Below are positions 1 through 8,800 of a DNA stretch of 64,000 nucleotides, in pieces. The translations under genes were made by a program, and so were the position numbers. The DNA is from Algoriphagus mannitolivorans DSM 15301 (lineage in GTDB: Bacteria; Bacteroidota; Bacteroidia; Cytophagales; Cyclobacteriaceae), in contig NZ_AUBV01000006.1 in NCBI RefSeq assembly GCF_000429425.1, positions 186,001-250,000 on the forward strand, in the 5' to 3' direction. The notes below the pieces were generated by a model, which was not told the origin of the DNA, searched no databases, and saw nothing but the letters and a program-made list of their open reading frames with translations. The first letter of the stretch is position 1. Every line of letters begins with the position of its first letter.

Positions 1-1
1 G

Positions 2-970
2 ACTATCCGAGTGGAGGAAAATGACTTTATCACTTTCCAGAAATACGTTTTGACCAAAGTAGAAGCAGGTGTTTCCTATCCTTTGACGATTAATTCAAGG
101 GTTTATGCAGCTCCATTTGTAGCCAAGTCTCAGTACTTCAATTTGAACGCCGACTCCATTATTTTGGGTCAAGATCCTGCTCAGAACAAGTTTGATGTCA
201 ATTACCTAGGAGGTAAAGTGGAGTTTGTCTATGATAAAACACATCCGCTAGGTCTGTATGCCTATACCGGTCTAAAGGGGAAAGTAGGGTTTATGCATTA
301 TCAAGGCTTAAACCATGGAGATCGGTCATTTAGCAATTTCTATTTGGATGTCAGAAACTTCCAAAAAATTCACAAGAACATTGTATTGGCAAGCAAGCTC
401 TATGTGGGGTCATTTATGGGCAAAAACCCTCAAAATTACCTCGTAGGCGGGATGGACAATTGGTTGTTTAATGAGTTTTACAATCCCCCGTCCAATAGAC
501 CGGAACCTTCTCCGGTGCGAAACCCTGTAGGGGCTGAGAATTCAAATATCCTATTTGCAGATTTTGTTGACCTCAGAGGGTTTGACTATGATGAGATTAG
601 AGGCAGAAATGTGGTTACCTTCACCGCAGAGTTGCGTCTTCCGGTATTTTCTTATTTGACGAGAGGAAATATCACCTCCAATTTTATCCGAAACTTCCAA
701 TTGGTGGGATTCTATGACATTGGATCCGCTTGGAATGATTTCCACCCTTGGGAAAAAATCAATGATCAAAATACCGAAGTCATCAATACCGAAGGCTCAC
801 CTTTTGTCATCACCCTGAATAACTTCAACAATCCATGGCTTCAAAGTTTTGGAGCTGGATTGAGAACGGTTCTATTGAACTATTACGTAAAATTTGATGT
901 GGCCCAACCCATCCGAAATTATCAGAATGAAGATCTGAAGTTTTACTTTACTTTGGGCTACAATTTCTAA
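2..970 (+). CDS. Outer-membrane beta-barrel protein, C-terminal part (TolB-like/Omp85-type), 5' end outside window
   Basis: The reading frame is open from base 2 and ends at 970, so only the last 322 or so residues are visible and the true start lies upstream. The visible part is made of alternating amphipathic strands rich in aromatic residues and ends in F (…FTLGYNF), as outer-membrane barrels do. A stretch reading GFYDIGSAW, followed by an SFGAGLRT strand, matches the last strands of the surface-antigen (Omp85/BamA-type) barrel that closes the large TolB-like propeller proteins of Bacteroidota. That family assignment is from memory of the pattern. The substrate is unknown. It is followed after 11 bp by yicC on the same strand, so the two may be co-transcribed. 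Confidence 0.6.
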   Translation, partial: TIRVEENDFITFQKYVLTKVEAGVSYPLTINSRVYAAPFVAKSQYFNLNADSIILGQDPAQNKFDVNYLGGKVEFVYDKTHPLGLYAYTGLKGKVGFMHYQGLNHGDRSFSNFYLDVRNFQKIHKNIVLASKLYVGSFMGKNPQNYLVGGMDNWLFNEFYNPPSNRPEPSPVRNPVGAENSNILFADFVDLRGFDYDEIRGRNVVTFTAELRLPVFSYLTRGNITSNFIRNFQLVGFYDIGSAWNDFHPWEKINDQNTEVINTEGSPFVITLNNFNNPWLQSFGAGLRTVLLNYYVKFDVAQPIRNYQNEDLKFYFTLGYNF

Positions 971-981
971 TCCTTGAAAAA

Positions 982-1860
982 ATGATTAAATCTATGACCG
1001 GCTTTGGAGTAGCCGGATTGGAAAATGAACACCTGATGGTGCAAGTTGAAGTCCGATCATTGAACTCCAAGTTTTTGGACCTCTCGATCCGAAGTCCAAG
1101 ACAATTTTCTGATAAAGAACCTGAGATTAGAAACCTTGTTCAGTCAATCCTGGATCGAGGAAAAGTCAACATATCTATTGAATTTTTTACCAAAGGAGGG
1201 CAAAACCTACCGGTAAGTATCAATCATGACCTTTTTGAGACTTATTATAGAGAGTTTAAAAGCCTATCAGCTAAAGTGGGAGAAAGTCCTGCTGATCTAT
1301 TCAAGCTTGCTCTACAGGCCCCCAATGTCATTGTAACCATTCCTCAGGAAAGAGAAGAAGGGGAAGATTGGGATCAGGTTAAAAAAGTGTTAGAGACAGC
1401 TCTTCAGAAATGTGATGGCTTCAGGAAGGATGAAGGTGCTTCTTTATTGCAAAAATTGGAGGAAAGCATTGGGCTGATCCGGGAAGGTCTTGAAAGAATC
1501 AAAGTGGAGGATCCCCTGCGTAAAGAGAAAATCAAGCAGCGGATCAAAGGGCACTTTTCACAATGGATGGAAGAGAATTCCTTTGATGCCAATCGCTTTG
1601 AGCAAGAGTTGATCTATTATTTTGAGAAAATAGACATCACTGAAGAATTAGTCCGACTGGAGACCCACCTGAATTATTTTCTGAAAACCATGAAAGAGGA
1701 TTCTTTTCAAGGGAAAAAATTAGGATTCATCAGTCAGGAAATCGGAAGAGAAATCAATACCATCGGATCTAAGGCTAACGATGCGGAAATACAGAAATCT
1801 GTCATTCTCATGAAGGATGAGCTTGAAAAGATCAAAGAGCAGTCTCTGAACGTTCTCTAA
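982..1860 (+). CDS. YicC/YloC family endoribonuclease
   Basis: The protein has 292 residues, the usual length for YicC. It opens with the family signature MIKSMTGFG, continues with EVRSLNSKFLD near residue 25, and ends with the conserved block GFISQEIGREINTIGSKAND, in which the acidic and polar residues are typical of the C-terminal DUF1732 part. Family members are single-strand RNA endonucleases linked to small-RNA turnover and stationary-phase survival. The gene ends 2 bp before the stop of the convergent amidohydrolase, and no clear terminator separates them, so read-through antisense RNA is possible. The start is the only ATG that keeps the family signature. Confidence 0.93.
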   Translation: MIKSMTGFGVAGLENEHLMVQVEVRSLNSKFLDLSIRSPRQFSDKEPEIRNLVQSILDRGKVNISIEFFTKGGQNLPVSINHDLFETYYREFKSLSAKVGESPADLFKLALQAPNVIVTIPQEREEGEDWDQVKKVLETALQKCDGFRKDEGASLLQKLEESIGLIREGLERIKVEDPLRKEKIKQRIKGHFSQWMEENSFDANRFEQELIYYFEKIDITEELVRLETHLNYFLKTMKEDSFQGKKLGFISQEIGREINTIGSKANDAEIQKSVILMKDELEKIKEQSLNVL

Positions 1861-1862
1861 GG

Positions 1863-3434
1863 TTATTCCTGAAGGTTTTTCCGAATTACTTTACCTGGAG
1901 TCTTCCCAGTCATGGCGCCATTGGCTACGACTGGGACTCCGTTGACGATTACAAATTCTATTCCCTTGGGGTACTGGTGTGGCTCAATGAAAGTAGCTTG
2001 GTCGATGACGGTTTTAGGATTGAAAATACAAAGATCGGCTATATAGCCCTCAGCGACTTTGCCCCTGTTCTTAAGTCCCAATACGCTAGCTGAAAGTCCT
2101 GTCATTTTGTAAATGGCCATTTCCAAGGGTAATATCCCGAGTTCTCTGGAGTAATGTCCAAGCACTCTTGGGAATGTGCCATAGGCCCTGGGATGAGGAT
2201 GACCCTCGCCGGGTTTGGACAGGCGTCCGTCTGAGCCGATCATGGTCATTGGATGCTTCATGATATTGCTGACATCATTTTCATCCATAGCGTGATAAAT
2301 GGTACCAGTTCCACCATTGAGCTGGGCTTGGATGACGAGTTCAGCACCGTTTTCTACCGTAGGTTCCATTCCTGATTCAATCGCCCAGTCCTGAAGCGTT
2401 TTGCCTTCCAGGTCTTTTTTCCAAGCCACTCTGGAAAATTGAATCCTTCTTAAATCACTTCCGCCCCGATCATTCAGAATATTGAAAATGATTTCTTCTT
2501 TGATTTTTCCCCGCTGGGAAGGGTCAGCGACTCGTTCTTTGAACTTATCACCCTCCAAAGCCCAAGCAGGTATTAAAACACTGATTCCTGTGTGGCTTGC
2601 AGCATATGGATATTGATCCATAAATATTTCCAGTCCTTTAGCTCTAGCAGAATCCACCAAGGCCAAAGTACGTGAACTCTGCCCCCACATTTTGACTCCG
2701 ATGGCTTTATGATGGGTCAAGATGACTGGGATTTTTGCTTCCTGTGAAATAAAGATGGCCTCTTGGACCGCATCAATTAAGCCCAAGCCTTCTTCCCTGA
2801 GATGTGAGGTGTAAATACCGTTTAGTTCGGAAGCTTTTCTGGAAATGGAAATGATTTCATCTACTTTGGCAAAAGTTCCGGGTAGATACTTGAGACCTGT
2901 AGAGATTCCAAATGCCCCCTGTTTCATTGCTTCTGAGACCATGTTTTCCAATTGATTCAATTCCTCTGGGCTTGGTTCTCGGTCTTCATTTCCCATGATT
3001 TCTTCCCTAATGGTATTGTGCCCAACCAAGTACCCCACATTTAATCCCAAAGGAAATGTATCCAAGGAAGCCAGATAATCCCCAAATGGCCAAGGCCCGC
3101 CACCGTCTGGTCCCCCTAAGGAAAATGTAACTCCTTGCCTTACCAAACTTTCCATTGTGGGTAATTCTTTGATAGGTTCTAAATGGGTATGCATATCAAT
3201 GAACCCAGGTGCTACCGCCAGACCTGAAGCATCTATTGTTTCTAAAGCCCGTTGTTTTTGAAGGTTTCCTATAGAGACAATTTTATCACCCTTGATACCA
3301 AGATCAGCCTGATAGCCTTCAGCACCACTTCCATCATAAATTGTGGCATTAAGAATAACCAAGTCGAATTCTGGCTGGGGATTGCAGGATAAAAGCAACA
3401 GAAACAATACAGGAATCCAAAATTGTCTGATCAT
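1863..3434 (-). CDS. Amidohydrolase of the N-acyl-D-amino-acid deacylase type, lipoprotein
   Basis: The protein has 523 residues. Residues 1-17 form a lipoprotein signal ending LLLLSC, so it is probably membrane-anchored outside the cytoplasm. The metal-dependent hydrolase fold is clear: GFIDMHTH (H82, H84), SHLREEG, ILTHHKAIG and the late IGSDGRL with its metal/catalytic Asp, followed by HPHPRAYGTFPRVLG, which is typical of D-aminoacylases. Known members hydrolyse N-acyl-D-amino acids or D-dipeptides. The NCG motif that supplies a metal-ligand Cys in characterised D-aminoacylases appears here as GGPDGGG (about 107-113), so substrate or metal use may differ. The gene is followed by no obvious partner and faces yicC. 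Confidence 0.8.
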   Translation of the reverse strand: MIRQFWIPVLFLLLLSCNPQPEFDLVILNATIYDGSGAEGYQADLGIKGDKIVSIGNLQKQRALETIDASGLAVAPGFIDMHTHLEPIKELPTMESLVRQGVTFSLGGPDGGGPWPFGDYLASLDTFPLGLNVGYLVGHNTIREEIMGNEDREPSPEELNQLENMVSEAMKQGAFGISTGLKYLPGTFAKVDEIISISRKASELNGIYTSHLREEGLGLIDAVQEAIFISQEAKIPVILTHHKAIGVKMWGQSSRTLALVDSARAKGLEIFMDQYPYAASHTGISVLIPAWALEGDKFKERVADPSQRGKIKEEIIFNILNDRGGSDLRRIQFSRVAWKKDLEGKTLQDWAIESGMEPTVENGAELVIQAQLNGGTGTIYHAMDENDVSNIMKHPMTMIGSDGRLSKPGEGHPHPRAYGTFPRVLGHYSRELGILPLEMAIYKMTGLSASVLGLKNRGKVAEGYIADLCIFNPKTVIDQATFIEPHQYPKGIEFVIVNGVPVVANGAMTGKTPGKVIRKNLQE

Positions 3435-3470
3435 AGGAAGCTAGGTTGGGGTAGGAGTCAAGATAAAAAT

Positions 3471-3498
3471 AAAAGCCTGCAGGTCAATGCAGGCTTTT
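3471..3498 (-). terminator. Rho-independent terminator after the first TonB paralogue
   Basis: An 11-bp perfect stem (AAAAGCCTGCA at 3471-3481 and its complement at 3488-3498) with a 6-nt loop lies 4 bp beyond the stop of the minus-strand TonB gene. Read on the minus strand it ends in TTTT followed by a T-rich run. It also precedes the amidohydrolase, so that gene probably has its own promoter. Confidence 0.8.
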
Positions 3499-3502
3499 GA
3501 AG

Positions 3503-4174
3503 TTATTGGAGTTTGAAGCGAATTGGGATGGTCATCCGGGATCTTACTGCCTTACCTCTAAAACGGCCGGGTTCCCATTTTGGGGAGTTTTGGACCACCG
3601 CTATGGCAGCAGCATCTAGTCCTTCACTGGCAGACCTGAGGACTTGGATATCTTCGATACTTCCGTCTTTATTGATGACAAATCTCAAAAATACAGTACC
3701 CTCAATTCCAGCCCTTTGCTCTAGTTTAGGGTAAGTAAGGTTCTTTTTGAGATAAGAATACCAAGCTTCCATTCCACCAACGAAGCTGGCTTGAACCTCC
3801 GTATAATCGTAGATTTCTTCAGGCTTTTCAATTACAGGTGGGGTGTCATCCAATTTGATTTCTGGAATCTCATCTTTCTCGGAGATATTCAAGTCAAAAT
3901 CAAATTTGTCATCGACTTTTATTTCATCATCGATAACTTCAAAAACCGGGATTTTTACAGGATCAGGAAGCTTGGGAGGTTCCTGAATAGTAATTGGGAC
4001 CTCAAATTCATCCAAGTTTAAGACTCCCTGATCAAAAGTCATCGGTGACTTTTCATCGTAAGCTTTCCATTCGAAAGCCACCAATACAGCGCCGACTGAA
4101 AGTGCCAGTCCCAAACTGAAAAAGGTTTGCGTCCACCTGTAGACGTCCTTTCGTTGATTTTTTTTGGTTTCCAT
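3503..4174 (-). CDS. TonB family energy-transducing protein (paralogue 1)
   Basis: The protein has 223 residues from the chosen ATG at 4174. An in-frame ATG exists at 4210, but starting at METKKNQRK aligns with the MEAKKTPSAD start of the neighbouring paralogue. It has a short cytoplasmic tail, one membrane helix (about 18-36), a proline/acid-rich periplasmic linker, and a C-terminal TonB domain with the hallmark pattern YPKLEQRAGIEGTVFLRFVI and terminal PIRFKLQ. TonB proteins transmit proton-motive force through ExbBD to outer-membrane receptors. The linker here is acidic with few proline runs, unlike the poly-Pro linker of its neighbour. It sits behind a terminator, so it is probably transcribed separately. 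Confidence 0.88.
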   Translation of the reverse strand: METKKNQRKDVYRWTQTFFSLGLALSVGAVLVAFEWKAYDEKSPMTFDQGVLNLDEFEVPITIQEPPKLPDPVKIPVFEVIDDEIKVDDKFDFDLNISEKDEIPEIKLDDTPPVIEKPEEIYDYTEVQASFVGGMEAWYSYLKKNLTYPKLEQRAGIEGTVFLRFVINKDGSIEDIQVLRSASEGLDAAAIAVVQNSPKWEPGRFRGKAVRSRMTIPIRFKLQ

Positions 4175-4263
4175 GCTGATTGTGAATTTGTGTATTAAAA
4201 AATTAATCAATTAGTGCATGAATAACTAATTGTATAACATTTATTAAGAAATCAAAAAAGGTC

Positions 4264-4290
4264 AAAAAAAAGACCCGATTTCTCGGGTCT
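4264..4290 (-). terminator. Rho-independent terminator between the two TonB genes
   Basis: An 8-bp perfect GC-rich stem (AGACCCGA, 4271-4278; TCGGGTCT, 4283-4290) with a 4-nt loop is followed on the minus strand by seven T (4270-4264). It lies 7 bp past the stop of the upstream TonB paralogue. Confidence 0.85.
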
Positions 4291-4297
4291 CTTGTGA

Positions 4298-4978
4298 TTA
4301 GCTTAGTTTAAATCTAATTGGAAGTCTCATTCTAGTACGAACTGGACGACCTCTTTGCTTACCTGGAGTCCATTTTGGAGCCTCAGAAACTACTCTTACC
4401 GCTTCTTCGTCGCAACCTCCACCGATACCTCTCAAAACTTCAACGTCCTGAATAGATCCATCTGTGTTGATAACGAATACTACGATTACTGTTCCTTCGA
4501 TACCCATTCTTCGAGCTTGAGTTGGATATTTCAAGTTCTTGGAAAGGTACTGGTTCCATCCGGACATACCTCCCGGAGGCTCAGGCTGGTTTTCTACCAC
4601 GTCAAAGATTTCGTCTGCCTTCTCCACAACTGGTGCTTCTTTGATCACCACTTCTTTGATGACAGTTTTTTCTTTCACGTCCACATCGAAGTTTACTTCA
4701 ATTTTCTCTTCGATTTTCACCTCATCAGGAATTTCCTCAATGATCGGTTGTTCCATTGGTGGTGGTGGCGGTGGTGGTGGTGGCTGTTCAGTGATAGGCA
4801 CATCAAGCAATTCCTCGAAGTTATCATTTACAGCACCAAGATCTTTCAAGTTGCTATCGTCAAATGATTTGTATTCGAAGGCAGCAAGAGTGAGACCTAC
4901 AGCAACTGCCAAACCAAGATTGGTGAACATACCCACCCTCTTGGTCAAGTCAGCACTAGGAGTCTTTTTTGCTTCCAT
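4298..4978 (-). CDS. TonB family energy-transducing protein (paralogue 2)
   Basis: The protein has 226 residues. It has one membrane helix near residues 16-33, a run of about nine prolines near residue 65, an acidic/valine-rich linker with EKIEVNFDVDVKEK, and a C-terminal TonB domain containing GGMSGWNQYLSKNLKYP, ARRMGIEGTVIVVFVI and terminal LPIRFKLS. It is clearly a paralogue of the adjacent downstream gene, with the same start and the same domain core, but with a different linker. The two together suggest partner-specific TonBs. No ExbB or ExbD gene is present in the window. The start is the only ATG near the family start. Confidence 0.92.
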   Translation of the reverse strand: MEAKKTPSADLTKRVGMFTNLGLAVAVGLTLAAFEYKSFDDSNLKDLGAVNDNFEELLDVPITEQPPPPPPPPPMEQPIIEEIPDEVKIEEKIEVNFDVDVKEKTVIKEVVIKEAPVVEKADEIFDVVENQPEPPGGMSGWNQYLSKNLKYPTQARRMGIEGTVIVVFVINTDGSIQDVEVLRGIGGGCDEEAVRVVSEAPKWTPGKQRGRPVRTRMRLPIRFKLS

Positions 4979-5047
4979 GAGTTAATTGGTTTTTATACAG
5001 GTTAATCTTTTCGATTTTAGGATAACAATTGTAACAATTATTCGAGA

Positions 5048-5422
5048 TTATTCCAAGATCATTTTAATGGATGGCCATTTAAAATATAGCCCTAATCCTG
5101 AAATTGCTCCTATCATGTTGACAATCATGTCCATAATGTCATACGAGCGAAAGGGGATAAATTGTTGCGTGTATTCCAAAATCACACCGGTTCCTATTCC
5201 CAAAATCAGGAAATTAAACCAGATTCTTTTTTGGGTATATAAGTTTGCCTTTTCTTTGATTCCGACTCCTGTCCAGAGATAAGCTTGGATAGTGAATACA
5301 ATCCAATGAACTACTTTGTCTTGGAAGTTGAACATGTCCACATCCGGAAATGTAGTCCCAGGACTGAGCATTGCCCAACAAAGAAATAGCAACCAGAGGA
5401 TGGCTAAAGATAAGCGCAACAA
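5048..5422 (-). CDS. VanZ family membrane protein
   Basis: The protein has 124 residues and four predicted membrane helices. It shows the VanZ pattern DKVVHWIVF (about 35-43) and, in the third quarter, EYTQQFIPFRSYDIMDMIVN with the conserved Glu, Arg and Asp, followed by a Gly-rich last helix. VanZ of enterococci gives low-level teicoplanin resistance; the role of chromosomal homologues in Bacteroidota is unknown. It starts 9 bp after gcvH and is almost certainly co-transcribed with it, a pairing that appears in several Cytophagales from memory. Confidence 0.85.
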   Translation of the reverse strand: MLRLSLAILWLLFLCWAMLSPGTTFPDVDMFNFQDKVVHWIVFTIQAYLWTGVGIKEKANLYTQKRIWFNFLILGIGTGVILEYTQQFIPFRSYDIMDMIVNMIGAISGLGLYFKWPSIKMILE

Positions 5423-5431
5423 TTTTAGTTC

Positions 5432-5809
5432 TTATTCTCCTACTAGTTCAGCATAAGCACTGGAGTCCAGCAAATCCTCAGGTAGGTCTCCTGAGATCTT
5501 CACTTTGACCATCCATCCAGCTTCATAAGGAGCTTCATTTACTAATTCTGGAGAACTTTCCAGTTCTTCATTGAACTCAATAATTTCTCCAGTCAGTGGC
5601 ATAAAGAGGTCAGAAACGGTCTTTACTGCCTCAACGGTACCAAATACTTCACCAGCTTCAATGGTCTCGCCTACGGTTTCTACTTCTACATATACGATAT
5701 CACCCAATTCTTTTTGTGCAAATTCAGTGATTCCAATGGTTGCGATATCGCCATCGATTTTGACCCATTCGTGGTCTTTAGTGTACTTGAGCTCTTGAGG
5801 AAAATTCAT
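5432..5809 (-). CDS. gcvH: Glycine cleavage system H protein
   Basis: The protein has 125 residues, the usual length. It has the lipoyl-domain fold and the lipoylation site [11 protein letters not shown], with the modified lysine at K63. The start shows the conserved [13 protein letters not shown]. The H protein shuttles the aminomethyl group between the P, T and L proteins in glycine cleavage and also feeds lipoate to other enzymes. gcvP and gcvT are not in this window. It sits directly behind sprA but has its own good promoter in the 54-bp gap, and it is followed by vanZ. Confidence 0.97.
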   Translation of the reverse strand: MNFPQELKYTKDHEWVKIDGDIATIGITEFAQKELGDIVYVEVETVGETIEAGEVFGTVEAVKTVSDLFMPLTGEIIEFNEELESSPELVNEAPYEAGWMVKVKISGDLPEDLLDSSAYAELVGE

Positions 5810-5831
5810 TGTATTGAAATTTATGATGTGC

Positions 5832-5862
5832 CAAAATTAAAAGGATTCACATCAGTTTGAAA
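5832..5862 (-). promoter_or_regulatory. Bacteroidota-type promoter for gcvH-vanZ
   Basis: On the minus strand the sequence reads TTTC (5862-5859), 19 bp, then TAATTTTG (5839-5832). This matches the Bacteroidota sigma-A consensus TTTG-N19-TAnnTTTG with one mismatch. The predicted transcript start is about 15 bp before the gcvH ATG. Confidence 0.55.
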
Positions 5863-5863
5863 T

Positions 5864-8800
5864 CTATTGAGATAAATTAAATCGCAATTGTCCCCCGAAT
5901 GCAGTGGAAGTTCTTCGGTATACTGTCGTTACCCTCGGATCATTGATTGTTCTTTCGAAATAAATGGTCAGGTTGAGGTTTTGATTGATAACATAACCAA
6001 TGGTTGGACGGAGGTTAATGTTGAGGTTTCCATTGGTCACAGTGCTTTTTTCTTCAATCTTGTGCTGGACTTGAATCGTGTTGGAAACTCTGGAGTCTAA
6101 TCGCAGTTGAAGATCATTTTTTAGCACTTTTTGACTTCCCTGAATCTTAAAGGGCACCTTCATCCCGGCTTTGGTATAAGCCAAGGTTAGGCTCAGGTCA
6201 CTGCTCTTTTGTTCGGTGACTTGGGAATTGGAAAAATTAAGTCCCAAGTTTCGCTCTTTGTTGTAATTCATGGCGATGTTAAATCTGTCCTTAGTCAGTA
6301 AATCCACTCCAATCAATGGGGCAAATCTTTCTGAAAGGACCACCTGATTCAATACATAAATTGGAATAAATTGACCATCTGAATTAGTGATGCTTGGGGT
6401 TTGGATTCGTTGAAGTGTATTAAATAGTTCCAAACCATTTTGGTATTGTAGGGAATTGGAAAAATTACTTGCATCGTAGGTGGATGCATACGAATGTGTA
6501 ATGTTGATACTGCTGAATTTATCGCGTAATCCTTTTAATCTGGATAGCCCTCGATAGTCTAATCTCCAGTTTGGTAAAGGGTTTTTTGGGAAGGGGTTTA
6601 AGTCGATTTCATTGGGATCTTTGCCGGAATAAGCCGCCAAGAATGCCGGAATTAGTACATCTTGCCCATTAATCCCATATTCTCCCGTTCCAGAATTTCC
6701 AGCATCCAATCTGGATTTAATGATACCTCGATAGTTTTCAAAGTTGGTAAAAAGGGCAGACCGATAGCTTTCGTCAAATTTGGAGAAAGTGGTCCCGAGG
6801 AGGACTGTTGTGACACTATATGCCCCCATACGATTTGGTCCAATGGAAGAGTAATTTCCTGGGTTGTCAATAGAATTTCTGAAAATTTCGCTGTAATCGC
6901 CTACCTCTCTCTTTCTTGCTTCCAGATTTAGCCTAAAGTCTTGGAAAGGTTGGACCAAACCCGTTAATCTAAGGTTCATGGCCCTATTTTGCATAAAGTT
7001 CTGGGTCAGCTCAGCACTTGGCGCCATAGACCCTCTTTCTGCCAGGTCAAATCGAATGTTAGGGTTTTGACTTCCAAAAACAAATGCCCAGCCCGGATTC
7101 TCCCAAGCCCTATCCATTCCCAAGAGTCCAGTATTCGGCATATAGCCGGGTAAAAATGTCCCTTCCACGACTCCGTAGTTGAAGGTTATTTCCTTGACCA
7201 TCATCAGGAATTTTACCAGTTTCTGAGTAAAAGGTGTCCCAATCGTGTCCTCAGCGGTTACGTTATTTCTTCCGGGAATTGTCGGTCGCTTGGGTGCATT
7301 TAGCGCTGCGAGTTTTTTGTTTTTGTTATAAAGTTTGATCAGGTCAAGTTTTCCAGTGAGGTTTTGGTCTCTGGTATTTTGGATGATATTTCCCAAGGTG
7401 TCTCGCTGTCCAATTGACCCGGTCAACCAAGTATAAGAGGTTGTATTTCTATAATCAGTCTGAATCCAATCTGTCAAAGGTATTTTATTGAAAGGAATGG
7501 AATAGTTGACATTGATGACATGGTTGTAATTGGTCGTTCTCCCAAAACTCCAGAAATTCTGTCGCACTGAATCTAGCTTGGCTTGGGTGTCCAAGTCCCC
7601 TTGGGGTTCATCCACAATTGCCATTGCCCTAGAAGTAAAATCCACTCTCAAGCTATTGGAAAGATCCCAGTTAAGGGTGAAAGAGCGATTCATGTAGAAG
7701 GACTTTTGGAATAATGGATCCACTCCCGAAGTACTGAGTTGATCATTTCGATACTGGGACCGCATGAATCTTCGATCTACATCCAGTCGGGCAAGAAATA
7801 GGGTAGGGGATAAGTTCAGGTTAAAGTCTTTGATCAACTTCAAATACGGAGATGAAAGCCCACTTCCATTCCTAAATGGTGCAATTACCCATTCTTTGGG
7901 TTGGTAGCTATAGGTGATATTTCCTCGGTTAGTTTTGAAGCTATACCCTTGGATTTGTGAATTAGTCTGCGTCACCAAACCAGAAGCATAAGAAAAAGCA
8001 AAGTTGGAAATGTCGTAAAACCTATTGGGCGATTCTGGATTCTTCTTGACCTTGCGAACATTGTTGAAGCTGAAGTTTCTTCGGTTAAGCTGATCCAAAG
8101 CAATATTTCGATAATTGGCCCGCTCGGCATCAGTTTCGAATTTTGCCAGTGCCAGCTCAAACGGAACATCTGGATTCAAAGGGTCATACTCAGGGCTTGT
8201 GGTGGACCTTTCGACGGAGAAGTACATCGGAATACTTACTCCCAAAGCTTCTGGAAGAAGTTTGTTTACCTCTACATTGGTAGAAATATCATATTGGGTG
8301 GTTGCAGAGCGGGTTCTTTGGGAAAGGCGGGTTTCCAAGCCTCCAAAGCCAATAGAGTTGTGTCGAACTGAGGCAGATACAACAGCAACATCTGCAATTT
8401 TTGCATTTAGGAAAGCATTGGCTGCCCAACCGTTGCTTTTGGTGAATCCGGTCACTCTCAACTCATTCGCCCAAATACAGATCGATTTGGAAGAGCCGAC
8501 TCCTGTTCCTGGATTTCTCACACCAATCATCAGTCCCTGAACTTGGTTGAGCTCAGGGCGGCCAACCACAGTGACTTTGTATTGTCGGATGGTTTGGGAA
8601 TAAGGTAGGGTTAGAGGTGATTGGGAGTTGTCCCGATCAATTTTTACCCCTACAATTTCCTGTATGGCGATGTCGATTTCATTTTCCATTGGCCATACCA
8701 GCGTAGGATCATTTGTTCCCAGAGGGGAAATGATCAATGGAACTTCAATCTCATAATAGTTGTCCGTGTAATCTGTTCCCAATCTTAAGAATGCCGTCAT

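Noticed and set aside
4355-4985. Two long antisense frames over TonB paralogue 2
   Set aside because: Ser/Trp-rich low-complexity mirrors of the Pro-rich linker; the minus strand carries an obvious TonB.
4978-5047. AACAATTGTAACAATTA stretch upstream of TonB paralogue 2 as a lac-type operator
   Set aside because: Only a short AATTG/CAATT dyad in AT-rich DNA; no matching regulator nearby.
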